Positions 8,621 through 18,843 of a stretch of 64,000 nucleotides of DNA are shown one piece after another. Source of the stretch: Paenibacillus sp. J45TS6 (GTDB taxonomy: Bacteria > Bacillota > Bacilli > Paenibacillales > Paenibacillaceae). The notes beneath the pieces are model-generated. The model saw only the letters and a list, made by a program, of their open reading frames with translations, ran no database searches and was not told where the DNA came from. The stretch lies in assembly GCF_018403285.1 (NCBI RefSeq), contig NZ_BOSJ01000009.1, positions 118,397 through 182,396 of the forward strand. Reading direction: 5' to 3'. Every line of letters starts with the position of its first letter. The stretch's first letter is position 1. Both the position numbers and the translations under genes were made by a program.

Positions 8621-9067
8621 TTATTGCCCGCGAATGCCCAGCGTAAGCTGTTTGCGCCCGTCTGCTGTTTGCCGAATCTCTTTTATCTCCCAATTAAATG
8701 CAAGAGTGTGCTCTAGTTTTTCTACTTGTGGCTCGGACAAGACCAGACCTTCGATCCGTCCTTCTCCTAAGGTGAAATCTTTGTCTGGATCAAGCTGAAA
8801 TGTCGCCACAATCCAGTTTTTGAGACCATTATTCGTATTAAATGTAATGCGGTACCCTTCCTTTATTGCTTTCTCTATATCTTCGCCATGTTCTTTCGCA
8901 TAAGAGAAAAAAGACTCATATGTATAATGCGGGCGCTCGGCGGCTTTTAACAGTTCCGTATTCTCCGCTTGTACTGCTTCTACGATCTCCTCATTCGTGA
9001 GCCCGCTTCTTCTTGCATTCTCTAGTAATATAGCGGTGTACTGCGACAGTTTCACTTCCTGGTTCAT
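8621..9067 (-). CDS. Conserved-looking hypothetical protein, 148 residues
   Basis: Soluble protein with no signal peptide. An N-terminal helical part (LSQYTAILLENARRSGLTNEEIVEAVQ) is followed by an alpha/beta C-terminal half (TFQLDPDKDFTLGEG, IEGLVLSEPQVEKLE). I do not recognise the family. A clear promoter is seen upstream at 9143-9172 and the MBL hydrolase follows, so the two form a likely two-gene operon. Confidence 0.65.
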   Translation of the reverse strand: MNQEVKLSQYTAILLENARRSGLTNEEIVEAVQAENTELLKAAERPHYTYESFFSYAKEHGEDIEKAIKEGYRITFNTNNGLKNWIVATFQLDPDKDFTLGEGRIEGLVLSEPQVEKLEHTLAFNWEIKEIRQTADGRKQLTLGIRGQ

Positions 9068-9142
9068 GTGGTAACACTCCTCTTCGCATGGTAATGTAAT
9101 ACTCCTGATTAAAGCATCTAAAGGTATTATGAAATTGTTTCT

Positions 9143-9172
9143 ATTGTAGACCTTTTTTCATACCTTGTTCAA
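9143..9172 (-). promoter_or_regulatory. SigA-type promoter
   Basis: On the - strand TTGAAC (9172-9167), 18-base spacer, TACAAT (9148-9143). It lies about 75 bases upstream of the gene at 8621-9067. Confidence 0.5.
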
Positions 9173-9196
9173 GATCAACAGATGTCTGCAAAAGAA

Positions 9197-9222
9197 AAAA
9201 CGACCTCCACCGGTCGTTTTAT
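9197..9222 (-). terminator. Terminator of the oligopeptide-binding protein gene
   Basis: AAAACGACC tccacc GGTCGTTTT, 6-7 bases past the stop codon, with a run of A (T on the - strand) beyond it. Confidence 0.85.
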
Positions 9223-9227
9223 CTACT

Positions 9228-10835
9228 TTATTTAATAAAATAAATTTTGGATAAATCACGGAAGAGAACAATCGGCTGGGCGATCGCATCCTCTAATCCA
9301 CCATAGCCTTTACTTACGGCGATGACACTTTTCGTATAAGCAAGCGGCAAAACCTGAAGTTCTTTTGCAATCTTCTGTTGAATCTGTACATATAACTTCT
9401 GGCGAGCAGCTGAATCCACTTCTACTGAAGCGCGTTCCCAAAGTGTATCCAGATCTTCGTTCTCAGCGTGTGATTCATTATATACCCCACTACTCTTATA
9501 GAGAGACTCATAACTAACAGGATCTGGACCCAAGATATACCCGGCAAGCGAAAGTTCAAAATCAGTATTGTTTTGATCCAATTTCCGTTTTTCATACACG
9601 GATGCTTCCATCGGTTTTAGCTCGACCTTGATTCCAACCTTTTTTAGTTTCTGCTGGATGTAAAGAGCCTGATTCATTTGCGTTTTGCTGGATTTCACAT
9701 AAGCAAGGCGGATTTCTAAATTTGAAACATCTGCTTGTTCCAGTAATTCCTTAGATTTTTCAGGATCATAATCATAGGTCCTTACTTCAGAAGTATGATA
9801 CAACGTATCAGGTGTAAATATAGAAGAAGCGGGATCTGCGAACCTGCTCGACAGATGCGAGATTCGAATCATTTCTTCTTTGTCCAAAGCATAGGCGATC
9901 GCTTCCCGGACTTCTTTCTTTTTCATCTCCGGTGTATTCATATTAAATACCATGTACTCCAGGCGTCCATCTGCATAAGTTACAAGGTTATATTCCCCTG
10001 ATTCACTCAGCGCCTCATATTCCTCGTTATTAATCAGCGACATCTGCACAGCACCCTCGCGGAGTGCCTGATCCGCTGTATCCGGGTCCATGATTTGATA
10101 CGAAATCGTATCCAAGTAGGCTGCTCCGTCATAATAGTCTTCAAAACGCTCCAATGTTAGATGCTCACCTGGTGCATACTCCTTATACTTAAAAGGGCCC
10201 GACCCAATAGGGTGATCGTTTTTAGAACTATGGGCGATATCTTTCTCCCCTTGATAGATGTGCTTCGGGATCGGATAAAGATACAGTAATGCGCCTTCGA
10301 ATGAAGGAGTTGCTTTTGGAAGTACAAATTTGACAGTTAGCTCATCGATCTTTACTACCTTCGCAGGTTGTCCATCATAAACATACTGGCTTCGGAAGGG
10401 ACTATTCTGAGTTTCATCTATGATTTGATTGACTGTAAACACAATATCATCGGCAGTAATGGCTTTTCCATCATGCCATGTAAGTCCTTCTCTCAGCTTG
10501 ATAAAATAAGTTTTATAATCTTTTGAAGCATATGCACGCTCTGCTAAGGCGTAAACTTTCTTTCCATTTTCCATATAAAATAGCGGTGCATAGAGCGACT
10601 GGTTCACGGTAAGTGTAATCCGATCTGTCGCATATAAGGGATTCATTACCTTCGGATCATCTTGTACGGCGATGTTGATACTACCACCCCGTACAGGTGA
10701 GCTTACCTCGCCTGTTATTTCATTGCCAGCATCCCCAACTTTAGTCTGATCTTCTTGCGTGTCACATGCAGTCAGCAGTAACCCTAAGATGAGAAGAAGC
10801 GGCAACATATTTCGAAACCAATTTGAATATTTCAT
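9228..10835 (-). CDS. Oligopeptide ABC transporter substrate-binding lipoprotein (SBP_bac_5)
   Basis: 535 residues from ATG 10835, with AGGAGG 12 bases upstream (slightly long spacing); the 27 codons further upstream do not look like a signal sequence. Signal peptide LLLILGLLLTAC with lipobox Cys. The mature part is a family 5 solute-binding protein of OppA/DppA/AppA type (VMNPLYATDR; TADDIVFTVNQIID; HPIGSGPFKYKEYAPGEHL). It binds peptides or similar ligands outside the membrane. No opp permease or ATPase genes lie next to it, so it works with a transporter encoded elsewhere. Confidence 0.9.
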   Translation of the reverse strand: MKYSNWFRNMLPLLLILGLLLTACDTQEDQTKVGDAGNEITGEVSSPVRGGSINIAVQDDPKVMNPLYATDRITLTVNQSLYAPLFYMENGKKVYALAERAYASKDYKTYFIKLREGLTWHDGKAITADDIVFTVNQIIDETQNSPFRSQYVYDGQPAKVVKIDELTVKFVLPKATPSFEGALLYLYPIPKHIYQGEKDIAHSSKNDHPIGSGPFKYKEYAPGEHLTLERFEDYYDGAAYLDTISYQIMDPDTADQALREGAVQMSLINNEEYEALSESGEYNLVTYADGRLEYMVFNMNTPEMKKKEVREAIAYALDKEEMIRISHLSSRFADPASSIFTPDTLYHTSEVRTYDYDPEKSKELLEQADVSNLEIRLAYVKSSKTQMNQALYIQQKLKKVGIKVELKPMEASVYEKRKLDQNNTDFELSLAGYILGPDPVSYESLYKSSGVYNESHAENEDLDTLWERASVEVDSAARQKLYVQIQQKIAKELQVLPLAYTKSVIAVSKGYGGLEDAIAQPIVLFRDLSKIYFIK

Positions 10836-10945
10836 TCTCGTTGTTATCCTCCTGATGCATAAATAGCATTTAGGTATCCTCGCTAATAATATGAATGTAG
10901 TATAAACAAGGTTCATCTAAAAAGCAAAACTAATAAAACGCATAA

Positions 10946-10980
10946 TAAAAACCCTGCACGTCAGTTAACGTTCAGGGTAA
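10946..10980 (-). terminator. Terminator of the CysA-like gene
   Basis: On the - strand ACCCTGAACGT taactg ACGTGCAGGGT followed by TTTTTATT. Confidence 0.8.
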
Positions 10981-10992
10981 AAGTAAATTTCC

Positions 10993-12060
10993 CTATATAG
11001 ATACTGGCATCGGATCACTCTTCAGGTGATTCTCAACCATCCAGTTCTCATGATCATTAAAAAGATAGGCCCTGTGAACAAGGACTCGCACCTCTTGACC
11101 TACAGTTAGCGTCTCTTTCTCTAATGAACGATACGTAATTAACTTGTTATTCCCGACCATGACTTCAACAAGCCATTCGCTGCCGCGGAAGTGCAAGGCA
11201 CGAACCTTCCCCTTCTCGGTAGCCGAGAGCAAAGTAAACTCATGTTCTGAGCCTACCTCAATATATTCAGGGCGAATCAGAGCCTTCGCTTCAACAGCAG
11301 AACCTGTTAACTTGTCAAATCCCTTCAGTTCCCGTGCATGCTCAACAATCGTCGATTCACCAATAAAAGAGGCTACAAACGGGGTTTCCGGCTGTTTATA
11401 TATATCCCATGGGGTGCCTTTTTGTTCGAGCGCTCCCCCATTTATAATCATGATTTCATCAGCGACTTCAATCGCTTCATCCTGATCATGGGTAACGAAG
11501 ATTGAAGTAATACCTACTCGCTCTATGAGTTCCCGCAGCCATGATCTCAGCTCATGCCGAATCTTGGCATCAATCGCAGCAAAAGGTTCATCTAGCAGCA
11601 GAAGCTGAGGTTCAGGAGCCAGTGCCCTTGCAAATGCAACCCGCTGTCTTTGTCCTCCAGATAACTGGTGAGGGTATCTTTTCTCAAAGCCGCTGAGGCC
11701 TGTCAGTTCAACAAGTTCCATGGCCCGATTTTGTATCTGCGTTTTGGACTGCTTCTTCACCTTAAGTCCAAACGCGATATTATCAAATACGGTCATATGT
11801 TTAAATAACGCATAGTTTTGAAAGACGAATCCGATTCCCCGTTCTTGGGGCGGAAGATGGTTAACTAGCTGTCCATGCAAGCGAATCTCACCCGCATCGG
11901 GATTTTCAAGCCCTGCCAAGATACGTAGTATGGAAGTTTTGCCTCCTCCACTTGGACCGAGTAAACCAATGAGGTGACCTTTTTTTATATCAAAAGAAAC
12001 ATCTTTAACTGCATGAAAACTGCCAAAATGTTTGTTTAGACCACGGACTTCCACATGCAT
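10993..12060 (-). CDS. CysA-type sulfate/molybdate ABC transporter ATPase
   Basis: 355 residues from ATG 12060, 8 bases after GGGGGAT. Walker A GPSGGGKTS (~32-40), signature LSGGQRQR (~133), Walker B LLLLDEPF (~154), then a C-terminal TOBE-like regulatory domain (~240-350). Sequence order and length fit CysA-family ATPases that drive sulfate/thiosulfate import. It is an orphan here: no CysP/T/W subunits are adjacent, so it must pair with a permease elsewhere or serve another anion. Confidence 0.85.
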   Translation of the reverse strand: MHVEVRGLNKHFGSFHAVKDVSFDIKKGHLIGLLGPSGGGKTSILRILAGLENPDAGEIRLHGQLVNHLPPQERGIGFVFQNYALFKHMTVFDNIAFGLKVKKQSKTQIQNRAMELVELTGLSGFEKRYPHQLSGGQRQRVAFARALAPEPQLLLLDEPFAAIDAKIRHELRSWLRELIERVGITSIFVTHDQDEAIEVADEIMIINGGALEQKGTPWDIYKQPETPFVASFIGESTIVEHARELKGFDKLTGSAVEAKALIRPEYIEVGSEHEFTLLSATEKGKVRALHFRGSEWLVEVMVGNNKLITYRSLEKETLTVGQEVRVLVHRAYLFNDHENWMVENHLKSDPMPVSI

Positions 12061-12082
12061 GACGCCATCCCCCATCACATAT

Positions 12083-12103
12083 TTCCTATTATTTAGGTAG
12101 GAA
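12083..12103. promoter_or_regulatory. Candidate operator upstream of the CysA-like gene
   Basis: TTCCTA-N9-TAGGAA is an inverted repeat 23-43 bases upstream of the start codon. A cysteine-metabolism repressor (CymR-like) is one possible binder, but this is only a guess from context. Confidence 0.3.
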
Positions 12104-12275
12104 TTACTTTATTTGATACTTTACCAAATATAGGGGGATTTCGTCAATCATTTCTCGTCCGATGATCAGATCACACTTTCGCAGATCACCGTTATGATAT
12201 TGTAACGTTATGATAGTTTACCGCTTTGAAGTATGTAAGCATGACGTGGTGTTGACGTGTACCAAATGAAGGGGG

Positions 12276-12857
12276 TTACAGACGACTGCACATGATGTTT
12301 ACATGCGAAGCTGCTTCAGCCCTGACTTCTTCAAATGGCAAGCGGTCTTGGATGTAATAAGAGATGAATCCGTGAATGGATAAAAATAAACTGTGGGGTA
12401 GTTGGATCCGTTCTTCGTTTGTGTAGTTTTTGTGGTTCATATGATGACGGATAATGGTGGCGAATAATTCATAACAACGATTCTGTTCTGCCCGGCAATA
12501 AGCAAGCAGCTCTTCGTCTCGAATCATAAACATAATTTCATATTGATAGGGATTTTGCAGACCAAAGCGTATAAATTCCATCATGACATGCTCTGGTTTC
12601 GTAAGTCCATCTTTAGAACTTCTAGCCATGGCCTGCAGGAGCAGCTGCCCCAAATGGTTAAAATCTTCGACTACAATGGCATAAAACAATTCTGCTTTTT
12701 CCTTGAAATGATAATATAAAGAGCCGTGACTGTATCCTAGATGCTGTCCAATACTACGCATTGAAATAGATCGATATCCTTTTGTAACGAATAAATGCCT
12801 GGCCGCTTCCAGAATCCGTTCTCTCGACAATTCCTGCTCCACTGCTCTTCTAGCCAT
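12276..12857 (-). CDS. TetR-family transcriptional regulator
   Basis: 193 residues. The N-terminal TetR helix-turn-helix is clear (ERILEAARHLFVTKGYRSISMRSIG, then HGSLYYHFKEKAELF, residues ~14-58). The C-terminal ligand domain is helical and its effector is unknown. Its start is only 3 bases after the stop of the YvyE-like gene, so the two are translated from one message. Confidence 0.85.
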   Translation of the reverse strand: MARRAVEQELSRERILEAARHLFVTKGYRSISMRSIGQHLGYSHGSLYYHFKEKAELFYAIVVEDFNHLGQLLLQAMARSSKDGLTKPEHVMMEFIRFGLQNPYQYEIMFMIRDEELLAYCRAEQNRCYELFATIIRHHMNHKNYTNEERIQLPHSLFLSIHGFISYYIQDRLPFEEVRAEAASHVNIMCSRL

Positions 12858-12860
12858 ATC

Positions 12861-13493
12861 TTATTCTCCTTCAATAAAATAAAGCTGCTGTCCCTCCGTG
12901 ATCACAGATTGACCTTGTGTTAGATCTGTCATAAACTCGATGAATCGCTCTGCTTCTCGATCTACCGGCAGACATGTCAGCTTGACTTTGTCAGTAAATG
13001 TAGTCTCTCCCATGCGAACCTGCCTGTTTCTCAGCTCATTTTCCACTTTTCCTAGCCAAGTGTAATCCAGTTCTACGAAAACTTCGCGGTGAAGCACTTT
13101 CGTTATCGCTTCTCCGGCCTCAATCGCAGCGACTGCTCCATCCGTATAAGCACGAATCAGTCCTCCGGCACCCAGCATAATACCGCCAAAATATCTCGTT
13201 ACCACGATAGCGACATTTTTTAGTCCCTGATTTTTGATCACCTCCAAAATAGGTTTCCCTGCGGTCCCGCTTGGCTCTCCATCATCAGATTGCTTCTGAA
13301 TCTCATCCCGTTCACCAATCATATATGCTGAACAATTATGCGTGGCGTTCCAATGTTTTTTCTTAATATCTTCAATAAATTGGATCGCTTCTTCTTCATT
13401 TTGTACAGGCATAACGTAACCAATAAATCGAGATTTCTTAATTACAATTTCCTTGTTCCCCGCTGCTCGAACGGTTCTGTACTGCTCAATCAT
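12861..13493 (-). CDS. yvyE: YigZ/IMPACT family protein (YvyE-like)
   Basis: 210 residues with the two-domain UPF0029 layout. The N-terminal IMPACT domain shows KKSRFIGYVMPV, HNCSAYMIG, SDDGEPSGTAGKPIL and VVTRYFGGIMLGAGGLIRAY (residues ~18-125); the C-terminal half is a DUF1949-like ferredoxin fold. Family members are linked to translation control under starvation; the bacterial role is not settled. Ribosome site AAAGGTAAGAG precedes ATG 13493. Start of a two-gene unit with the TetR gene. Confidence 0.88.
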   Translation of the reverse strand: MIEQYRTVRAAGNKEIVIKKSRFIGYVMPVQNEEEAIQFIEDIKKKHWNATHNCSAYMIGERDEIQKQSDDGEPSGTAGKPILEVIKNQGLKNVAIVVTRYFGGIMLGAGGLIRAYTDGAVAAIEAGEAITKVLHREVFVELDYTWLGKVENELRNRQVRMGETTFTDKVKLTCLPVDREAERFIEFMTDLTQGQSVITEGQQLYFIEGE

Positions 13494-13522
13494 TGCTCTC
13501 TTACCTTTCTATATGTGAAGAA

Positions 13523-13538
13523 AACACCTGTAGGTGTT
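13523..13538. promoter_or_regulatory. 16-bp perfect palindrome
   Basis: AACACCTGTAGGTGTT lies 30 bases upstream of the YvyE-like start, in front of the YvyE-TetR unit. It has the look of a repressor operator, and the TetR encoded in the same unit is a natural candidate binder. It has no T-run, so it is not a typical terminator. Confidence 0.4.
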
Positions 13539-13570
13539 CTATTCTTAGATGTAATAGGGTTTATATTTGT

Positions 13571-13609
13571 AAGAAAGCAGTCCATCCAAATGCGGGTGAA
13601 CTGCTTCTT
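13571..13609 (-). terminator. Terminator-like hairpin after glucose-6-phosphate isomerase
   Basis: AAGAAGCAGT and ACTGCTTTCTT arms enclose CACCCGC/GGATG, downstream of the pgi stop on the - strand. Confidence 0.5.
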
Positions 13610-13694
13610 ATGATCAAACAACCTGTGGCAGCTTGATTGTATTACTATATTTATGAAACAGATAACTTCTGATCTTTAATAGATCATTCCATTA

Positions 13695-15050
13695 TTATTC
13701 AGTAAGTCTTGCTTCAAGTTTTGCTTTTTCTTCTTCATAACCTGGTTTGCCAAGAAGAGCAAACATGTTCTTTTTGTAAGCTTCTACACCCGGTTGGTCA
13801 AACGGATTTACTCCCATCAGGTATCCGCTGATTCCGCATGCTTTTTCAAAGAAGTATACCAGATATCCGAAAGAATATGGAGACATATCTGGAACATTTA
13901 CAATAAGATTTGGTACTTGACCGTCTGTATGTGCCAGCAGTGTACCTTGGAATGCTTTTTTGTTAACGAAATCCATTGTTTTTCCTTCAAGGAAGTTCAG
14001 ACCATCTAGGTCGTCTGGATCTGCTTCAATGGAGATGTGGCTTGGTACTTCTTCCACTTGGATAACCGTTTCGAAAATGTTACGGCTACCTTCTTGAATG
14101 AATTGTCCCATGGAGTGAAGGTCTGTGGAGAAATCAACGGAAGCAGGATAGATTCCTTTGAAGTCTTTTCCTTCGCTTTCGCCAAACAATTGTTTCCACC
14201 ATTCAGATACAAAGTGCAAGGATGGCTCGTAGTTTACAAGGATTTCGGTTCCTTTGCCTTTGCGATACAGCGCGTTACGTACTGCAGCGTACTGATAACT
14301 TTGGTTTTCTGCAACGTTCGGGTTAGCAAATTCTTTGGAAGCATCAGCCGCACCTTGCATCATTTCTTCAATGTTAATACCTGCTGTAGCGATTGGCAGA
14401 AGTCCTACTGCTGTCAGTACGGAATAACGACCACCTACGTCATCAGGAATAATGAAGGACTCATAACCTTCTTCAGTTGCGAGTTTTTTCAGTGCACCAC
14501 GTGCTTTGTCTGTTGTTGCGTAAATACGTTTACGTGCTTCTTCTTTACCATATTTTTTCTCCAGTGCAGCACGGAAGATACGGAAAGCAATCGCTGGTTC
14601 TGTTGTTGTACCGGATTTGGAGATTACATTGACAGAGAAGTCTTTACCTTCAACCAGCTCAAGCAAATGATTTACATATGTAGAGCTAATGTTATTACCT
14701 GCAAAATAGATTTCTGGAGTTTTACGTTTTTCTTTTGGCAGCTCATTGTAGAAAGAATGAGTCAACATTTCAATCGCTGCACGCGCGCCAAGATAAGAAC
14801 CGCCGATCCCGATTACGATCAATACTTCGGAGTCGCTTTGGATTTTTGCTGCTGCTTTTTGAATGCGGGAGAACTCTTCTTTATCATAGTTCGTTGGAAG
14901 GTCGATCCAACCCAGGTAGTCGGAACCTGCGCCTGTACCATTATGAAGCTGCTCGTGAGCAAGACGAATTGGCTCTGCCAAATAGTCCACTTCATGTTGA
15001 CCTACAAATTCAAGAGCTTTACTGTAATCAAAAGTTACTTTTTTAGCCAT
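13695..15050 (-). CDS. pgi: Glucose-6-phosphate isomerase
   Basis: 451 residues, the usual length for Firmicute Pgi. It interconverts glucose 6-phosphate and fructose 6-phosphate in the cytoplasm. SIS-fold phosphate-binding motifs are visible: [16 protein letters not shown] (~79), [12 protein letters not shown] (~142) and the signature [17 protein letters not shown] (~204). The C-terminal [17 protein letters not shown] carries the conserved Lys. Monocistronic, with its own hairpin. The long open frame on the opposite strand here is Cys/Phe-rich and is a shadow. Confidence 0.97.
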   Translation of the reverse strand: MAKKVTFDYSKALEFVGQHEVDYLAEPIRLAHEQLHNGTGAGSDYLGWIDLPTNYDKEEFSRIQKAAAKIQSDSEVLIVIGIGGSYLGARAAIEMLTHSFYNELPKEKRKTPEIYFAGNNISSTYVNHLLELVEGKDFSVNVISKSGTTTEPAIAFRIFRAALEKKYGKEEARKRIYATTDKARGALKKLATEEGYESFIIPDDVGGRYSVLTAVGLLPIATAGINIEEMMQGAADASKEFANPNVAENQSYQYAAVRNALYRKGKGTEILVNYEPSLHFVSEWWKQLFGESEGKDFKGIYPASVDFSTDLHSMGQFIQEGSRNIFETVIQVEEVPSHISIEADPDDLDGLNFLEGKTMDFVNKKAFQGTLLAHTDGQVPNLIVNVPDMSPYSFGYLVYFFEKACGISGYLMGVNPFDQPGVEAYKKNMFALLGKPGYEEEKAKLEARLTE

Positions 15051-15331
15051 GATTATAAAACCTCCACTATTTTTAAATTAGCGAGAATTAGTTCTCACTT
15101 GAAAGCTTGTCTTATGGCTGTCCGGTTTATACGTTATTGTTAACTACCGCGCCTTCACTTATGAAATAGAATACTTTAATTTCGATAACGTGACAAGCTT
15201 GGTGAATTGCTGACCGAATCATTTTACACTTTATTCTCTTCAAGTTTAAGCCTTTTGGCTTGCCTCTGTCTCCATGATATGATGAAGACCTAATGAACGT
15301 TTGATTAAACAATGAAAGGTGAGAATGATTC

Positions 15332-16231
15332 ATGAAAAAGATTGCTGTACTTGGACTTGGCACAATGGGTGGACCCATGGCTTCTAACCTTCTAAAAAAA
15401 GGATATGAAGTCACCGTATATAACCGAACTGCTGAAAAATGCAGCCCGTTCGTAGCCGAAGGTGCTGTAGCAGCCAAAACGCCGAAAGAAGCAGCACACG
15501 GTCAGTCTCTCGTAATAACTATGGTAAGTAATGATGCATCCATCAATGATATTTATTATGGCGAGAATGGTATTTTTGCAGGTGTCATCGATGGGACTAC
15601 GATTATGGACTGCAGTACCATTTCCCCTGACCTTGCAAAAAAACTCGCAGCTGATGCTACGGCTCTTGATTGTTCTTTTCTGGATGCACCTGTTACAGGC
15701 AGCAAACCAGCAGCCATTGATGGTTCATTAGTATTTATGGTCGGCGGTGATGCCGTAACCATCGAAAGTCAGATGGATGTATTCGAAACGCTCGGAAAAA
15801 AAGTAATTCCTATGGGCGAAAACGGAAATGGTGCCGTAGCGAAACTTGCCCATAATACGATCGTTGGAATTAACAATGTAGCACTAGCGGAAGGATTTGC
15901 GATTGCCTCAAAATCGGGCATCCCGGCTGATGCATTCCTGGATCTCGTCCAGTTAGGTTCTGCCGGCAGTAAAGCAGCTGAACTGAAAGGCCGCAAAATC
16001 ATTGACCATGACTTTACGAATCAGTTCTCCCTCGCTCTTATGCTCAAAGATTTAAAACTTGCGTCATCTCTAACAGACAATACTGGCGTGCCTGCCCCTA
16101 TGCTGAATCTGGCAAAAAGCATGTTCCAGTCTGGTGCCGCTAAAGGATACGGTGAGGAAGACTTATCAGCTGTCGTAAAAATCTACGAAGCCTATATAGA
16201 ACAGCAAATTAACGGCAAACCGCTTGCATAG
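15332..16231 (+). CDS. NAD(P)-dependent beta-hydroxyacid dehydrogenase (GarR/MmsB family)
   Basis: 299 residues. N-terminal Rossmann motif VLGLGTMGGPMASNL (~5-19). Substrate-binding DAPVTGSKPAAIDGSL (~117-132) and catalytic-lysine segment GNGAVAKLAHNTIVG (~165-180; Lys in VAKLAHN). These define the 3-hydroxyisobutyrate / tartronate semialdehyde reductase / succinic semialdehyde reductase family; the exact substrate cannot be read from the sequence. Ribosome site AAAGGTGAG precedes ATG 15332. Confidence 0.9.
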   Translation: MKKIAVLGLGTMGGPMASNLLKKGYEVTVYNRTAEKCSPFVAEGAVAAKTPKEAAHGQSLVITMVSNDASINDIYYGENGIFAGVIDGTTIMDCSTISPDLAKKLAADATALDCSFLDAPVTGSKPAAIDGSLVFMVGGDAVTIESQMDVFETLGKKVIPMGENGNGAVAKLAHNTIVGINNVALAEGFAIASKSGIPADAFLDLVQLGSAGSKAAELKGRKIIDHDFTNQFSLALMLKDLKLASSLTDNTGVPAPMLNLAKSMFQSGAAKGYGEEDLSAVVKIYEAYIEQQINGKPLA

Positions 16232-16247
16232 ATATCAAGATAGGATG

Positions 16248-16288
16248 AAAAAGGGTAAAGCGCCATTTGGCTGCTTCACCCTTTTTTG
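16248..16288. terminator. Bidirectional terminator between dehydrogenase and transketolase genes
   Basis: AAAAAGGGTAAAGC ... GCTTCACCCTTTTTT, with A-run on the left and T-run on the right, between two convergent genes. Confidence 0.85.
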
Positions 16289-16310
16289 TTTTCATATGGA
16301 TACAATAGAA

Positions 16311-18362
16311 CTACAGAAGCGCTTTAACGCGGCTTACTACGTTTTCTACTGTGAAGCCATATTCTTTAATTACAGTGTCGCCAGGCGCAGATGCACCGAA
16401 CGTAGAAATGCCGAGAATATCACCAGCATCACCCACATATTTTTCCCAGCCCATTGGATGAGCCATTTCTACTGCAAGACGAGCTTTAACGTCTGGAAGG
16501 AGTACGGAATCTTTGTATGCTTTATCTTGTTTTTCGAACAGATCCCAGCTTGGCATACTGATAACACGTACGTGAATACCTTCTTCAGCAAGAGCCTCTT
16601 GTGCTTTTACTGCCAGTTGAACTTCAGAACCTGTTGCGATAATTTGAGCGGTTGCTTTACCATTCTTCGCATCAGATACTACATAAGCACCACGTTTGAT
16701 TCCTTCACGAGCGCCTTCTACTGTACCCGGAAGAATCGGCAAGTTTTGACGAGTAAGCACAAGTGCTACCGGATTCGAAGTGTTCTCTACTGCATAAGCC
16801 CATGCTGCAGAAGTTTCATTTGCATCCGCTGGACGAATAACAGTAAGACCTGGAATGATACGCAAGGAAGCGAGTTGTTCAATCGGTTCATGCGTAGGAC
16901 CATCTTCACCTACTGCAATACTGTCATGAGTCAGTACATAAGTTACTGGCAGTTTCATGATAGCGGACAGACGAACTGCTGGACGCAGGTAATCGGTAAA
17001 TACGAAGAATGTACCGCCGAATACTTTCACACCGCTGTGCAGCGCCATACCGTTCATTGCAGCAGCCATACCGAATTCACGAACACCAAAGTAGATGTTA
17101 CGGCCGGAATAATCCGCTGGAGTGAACTGAGCAAGATCGTTCAAGTGAGTCATTGTTGAACTTTCAAGGTCAGCAGATCCACCAGTGAGGTTAGGTACAT
17201 TGTGAGCAAGACCGTTCAGTGCATTACCAGAAGCTACGCGAGTAGATACTGCTTTGTCTTCCACACTGTACTTCGGCAAGTCGCGATCCCAACCTTCAGG
17301 AAGTCCGCCGCTGATTGCTGTTTCGAACTGAGCAGCAAGTTCAGGGTATGCTTTTTTGTATTCTGCAAATTTAGCTTCCCAAGCTTTGTTTGCTTCTACA
17401 CCACGTTCTTTCACTTTTGCAAAATGAGCACGTACTTCGTCTGGAACGAAGAAATCTTCTTCATATACCCATTTGTAATATTCTTTAGTGAGTTTTGTTT
17501 CGTCAGGACCTAGTGGGGAACCGTGAGTACCGCCATGGCCGCCTTTACCTTGTTTGTTCGGGCTGCCGTAACCGATCACTGTTTTCACTTCGATCAGGGT
17601 TGGACGATCTGATACTGCTTGTGCTTCTTTGATCGCTTTTTCGATTGCAGGAAGATCATTACCATCTTCTACGCGAAGCACTTGCCATCCGTATCCTTCA
17701 AAACGTTTTTGAACACTTTCGGAGAAAGAAAGGTTCAGTTTACCATCAAGGGAAATATCGTTGGAATCATAAAGAACCACGAGTTTACCCAGTTTCAAGT
17801 GAGATGCCAGGGATGCTGCTTCGTGAGAAACACCTTCCATAAGGTCACCGTCACCGCAAATTGCGTAAGTATAGTGGTCTACCACATCGAAATTATCTTT
17901 ATTGTAAGTAGCTCCGAGCTGAGCTTCAGCCATTGCCATACCTACTGCCATTGCAATCCCTTGTCCAAGTGGACCTGTCGTTGCATCCACACCAGCAGTG
18001 TGACCGAACTCAGGGTGTCCTGGAGTCAGGCTTCCCCATTGACGGAATTGTTTAATCTCTTCCATTGGAAGATCATATCCACTCAGGTGTAGTAAGCTGT
18101 AAAGCAGCATAGATCCATGCCCTGCGGACAATACGAAACGGTCACGGTTAATCCAAGTTGGATTTTCCGGATTATGGTTCATCGTTTTGGCAAACAATTG
18201 ATAGCCCATTGGTGCAGAGCCCATCGGCATACCCGGGTGTCCGGATTTTGCTTTCTCAATTGCATCGATTGCCAAGGTACGAACAGTAGTAATAGACAAA
18301 TTATCGATTGTTGAATTTTCATCTTTGTTAATGCTTTGGTCTTTAGTTTGTTGATCAGTCAT
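16311..18362 (-). CDS. tkt: Transketolase
   Basis: 683 residues, full length. Thiamine-diphosphate motif [14 protein letters not shown] with following NDISLDG (~168-203). Active-site His in [11 protein letters not shown] (~41) and [14 protein letters not shown] (~122). Pyrimidine domain signature [13 protein letters not shown] (~486) and conserved DANET. It moves two-carbon ketol units between sugar phosphates in the pentose phosphate pathway. ATG 18362 is preceded by GAGGAGGATG. Monocistronic. Confidence 0.97.
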   Translation of the reverse strand: MTDQQTKDQSINKDENSTIDNLSITTVRTLAIDAIEKAKSGHPGMPMGSAPMGYQLFAKTMNHNPENPTWINRDRFVLSAGHGSMLLYSLLHLSGYDLPMEEIKQFRQWGSLTPGHPEFGHTAGVDATTGPLGQGIAMAVGMAMAEAQLGATYNKDNFDVVDHYTYAICGDGDLMEGVSHEAASLASHLKLGKLVVLYDSNDISLDGKLNLSFSESVQKRFEGYGWQVLRVEDGNDLPAIEKAIKEAQAVSDRPTLIEVKTVIGYGSPNKQGKGGHGGTHGSPLGPDETKLTKEYYKWVYEEDFFVPDEVRAHFAKVKERGVEANKAWEAKFAEYKKAYPELAAQFETAISGGLPEGWDRDLPKYSVEDKAVSTRVASGNALNGLAHNVPNLTGGSADLESSTMTHLNDLAQFTPADYSGRNIYFGVREFGMAAAMNGMALHSGVKVFGGTFFVFTDYLRPAVRLSAIMKLPVTYVLTHDSIAVGEDGPTHEPIEQLASLRIIPGLTVIRPADANETSAAWAYAVENTSNPVALVLTRQNLPILPGTVEGAREGIKRGAYVVSDAKNGKATAQIIATGSEVQLAVKAQEALAEEGIHVRVISMPSWDLFEKQDKAYKDSVLLPDVKARLAVEMAHPMGWEKYVGDAGDILGISTFGASAPGDTVIKEYGFTVENVVSRVKALL

Positions 18363-18764
18363 GTTTCATCCTCCTCATAATCTCTAAAAAAAGATGTCAG
18401 GATAAGCAAACGGACTTACGCTCAGGGATTGGTACCCGCTAAAAGAAAAAAACTTTTTTATGCAAGTTAATCCGCTTGAATGTTTCAATTTGACTTATTC
18501 AATAGTATTGTAACACCTCATACATCATTTTTCCATAGCCTTCTTGTTCGTTACATAAAAATTCATATAAGGCATCCACCCAAGTATCTCCTTGGCAAGG
18601 AAAAGCATACCTAATCAAAAAGCGGAATACTTGTACAAAAAAAGCGATGATTACACGCAAAAAGCCATCCCTATTATATACTCTTAGACTGGTCTGGGCC
18701 CTTTAAAACATCAAAAATTTTCCAGTGGGATTGTTTTAGTTTGGTTTATTGTACCGATTTAAAT
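18363..18764. other. ~400-base leader/intergenic region upstream of tkt
   Basis: Holds the tkt ribosome site and probably its promoter; no clear -35/-10 pair was found. A GGTACC-containing stretch near 18431 recalls a T-box but is on the wrong strand (see rejected items). No gene or repeat is seen otherwise. Confidence 0.5.
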
Positions 18765-18765
18765 A

Positions 18766-18803
18766 AAAAAACTGTCCCCTAATAAGTTAGGGAACAGTTT
18801 TTT
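18766..18803. terminator. Strong bidirectional terminator
   Basis: AAAAAACTGTCCCCTAA and TTAGGGAACAGTTTTTT form a long stem after the PurU gene on the - strand, with T-runs on both strands. Confidence 0.88.
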
Positions 18804-18843
18804 TGCATGTCAAAATATAAGAAATTATCGTTTATTATTCCTA

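Noticed and set aside
14037-15143. 368-residue open frame opposite pgi
   Set aside because: Antisense shadow: Cys/Phe/Thr-rich composition, no ribosome site, and the other strand encodes a clear glucose-6-phosphate isomerase.
16224-17159. 311-residue open frame opposite tkt
   Set aside because: Antisense shadow of transketolase with the same Cys/Phe/Thr-rich artefact composition.
18425-18470. GGGATTGGTACCCGC resembling a T-box core
   Set aside because: It is on the + strand while the only nearby gene (tkt) is on -, and no specifier loop or stem I was seen.
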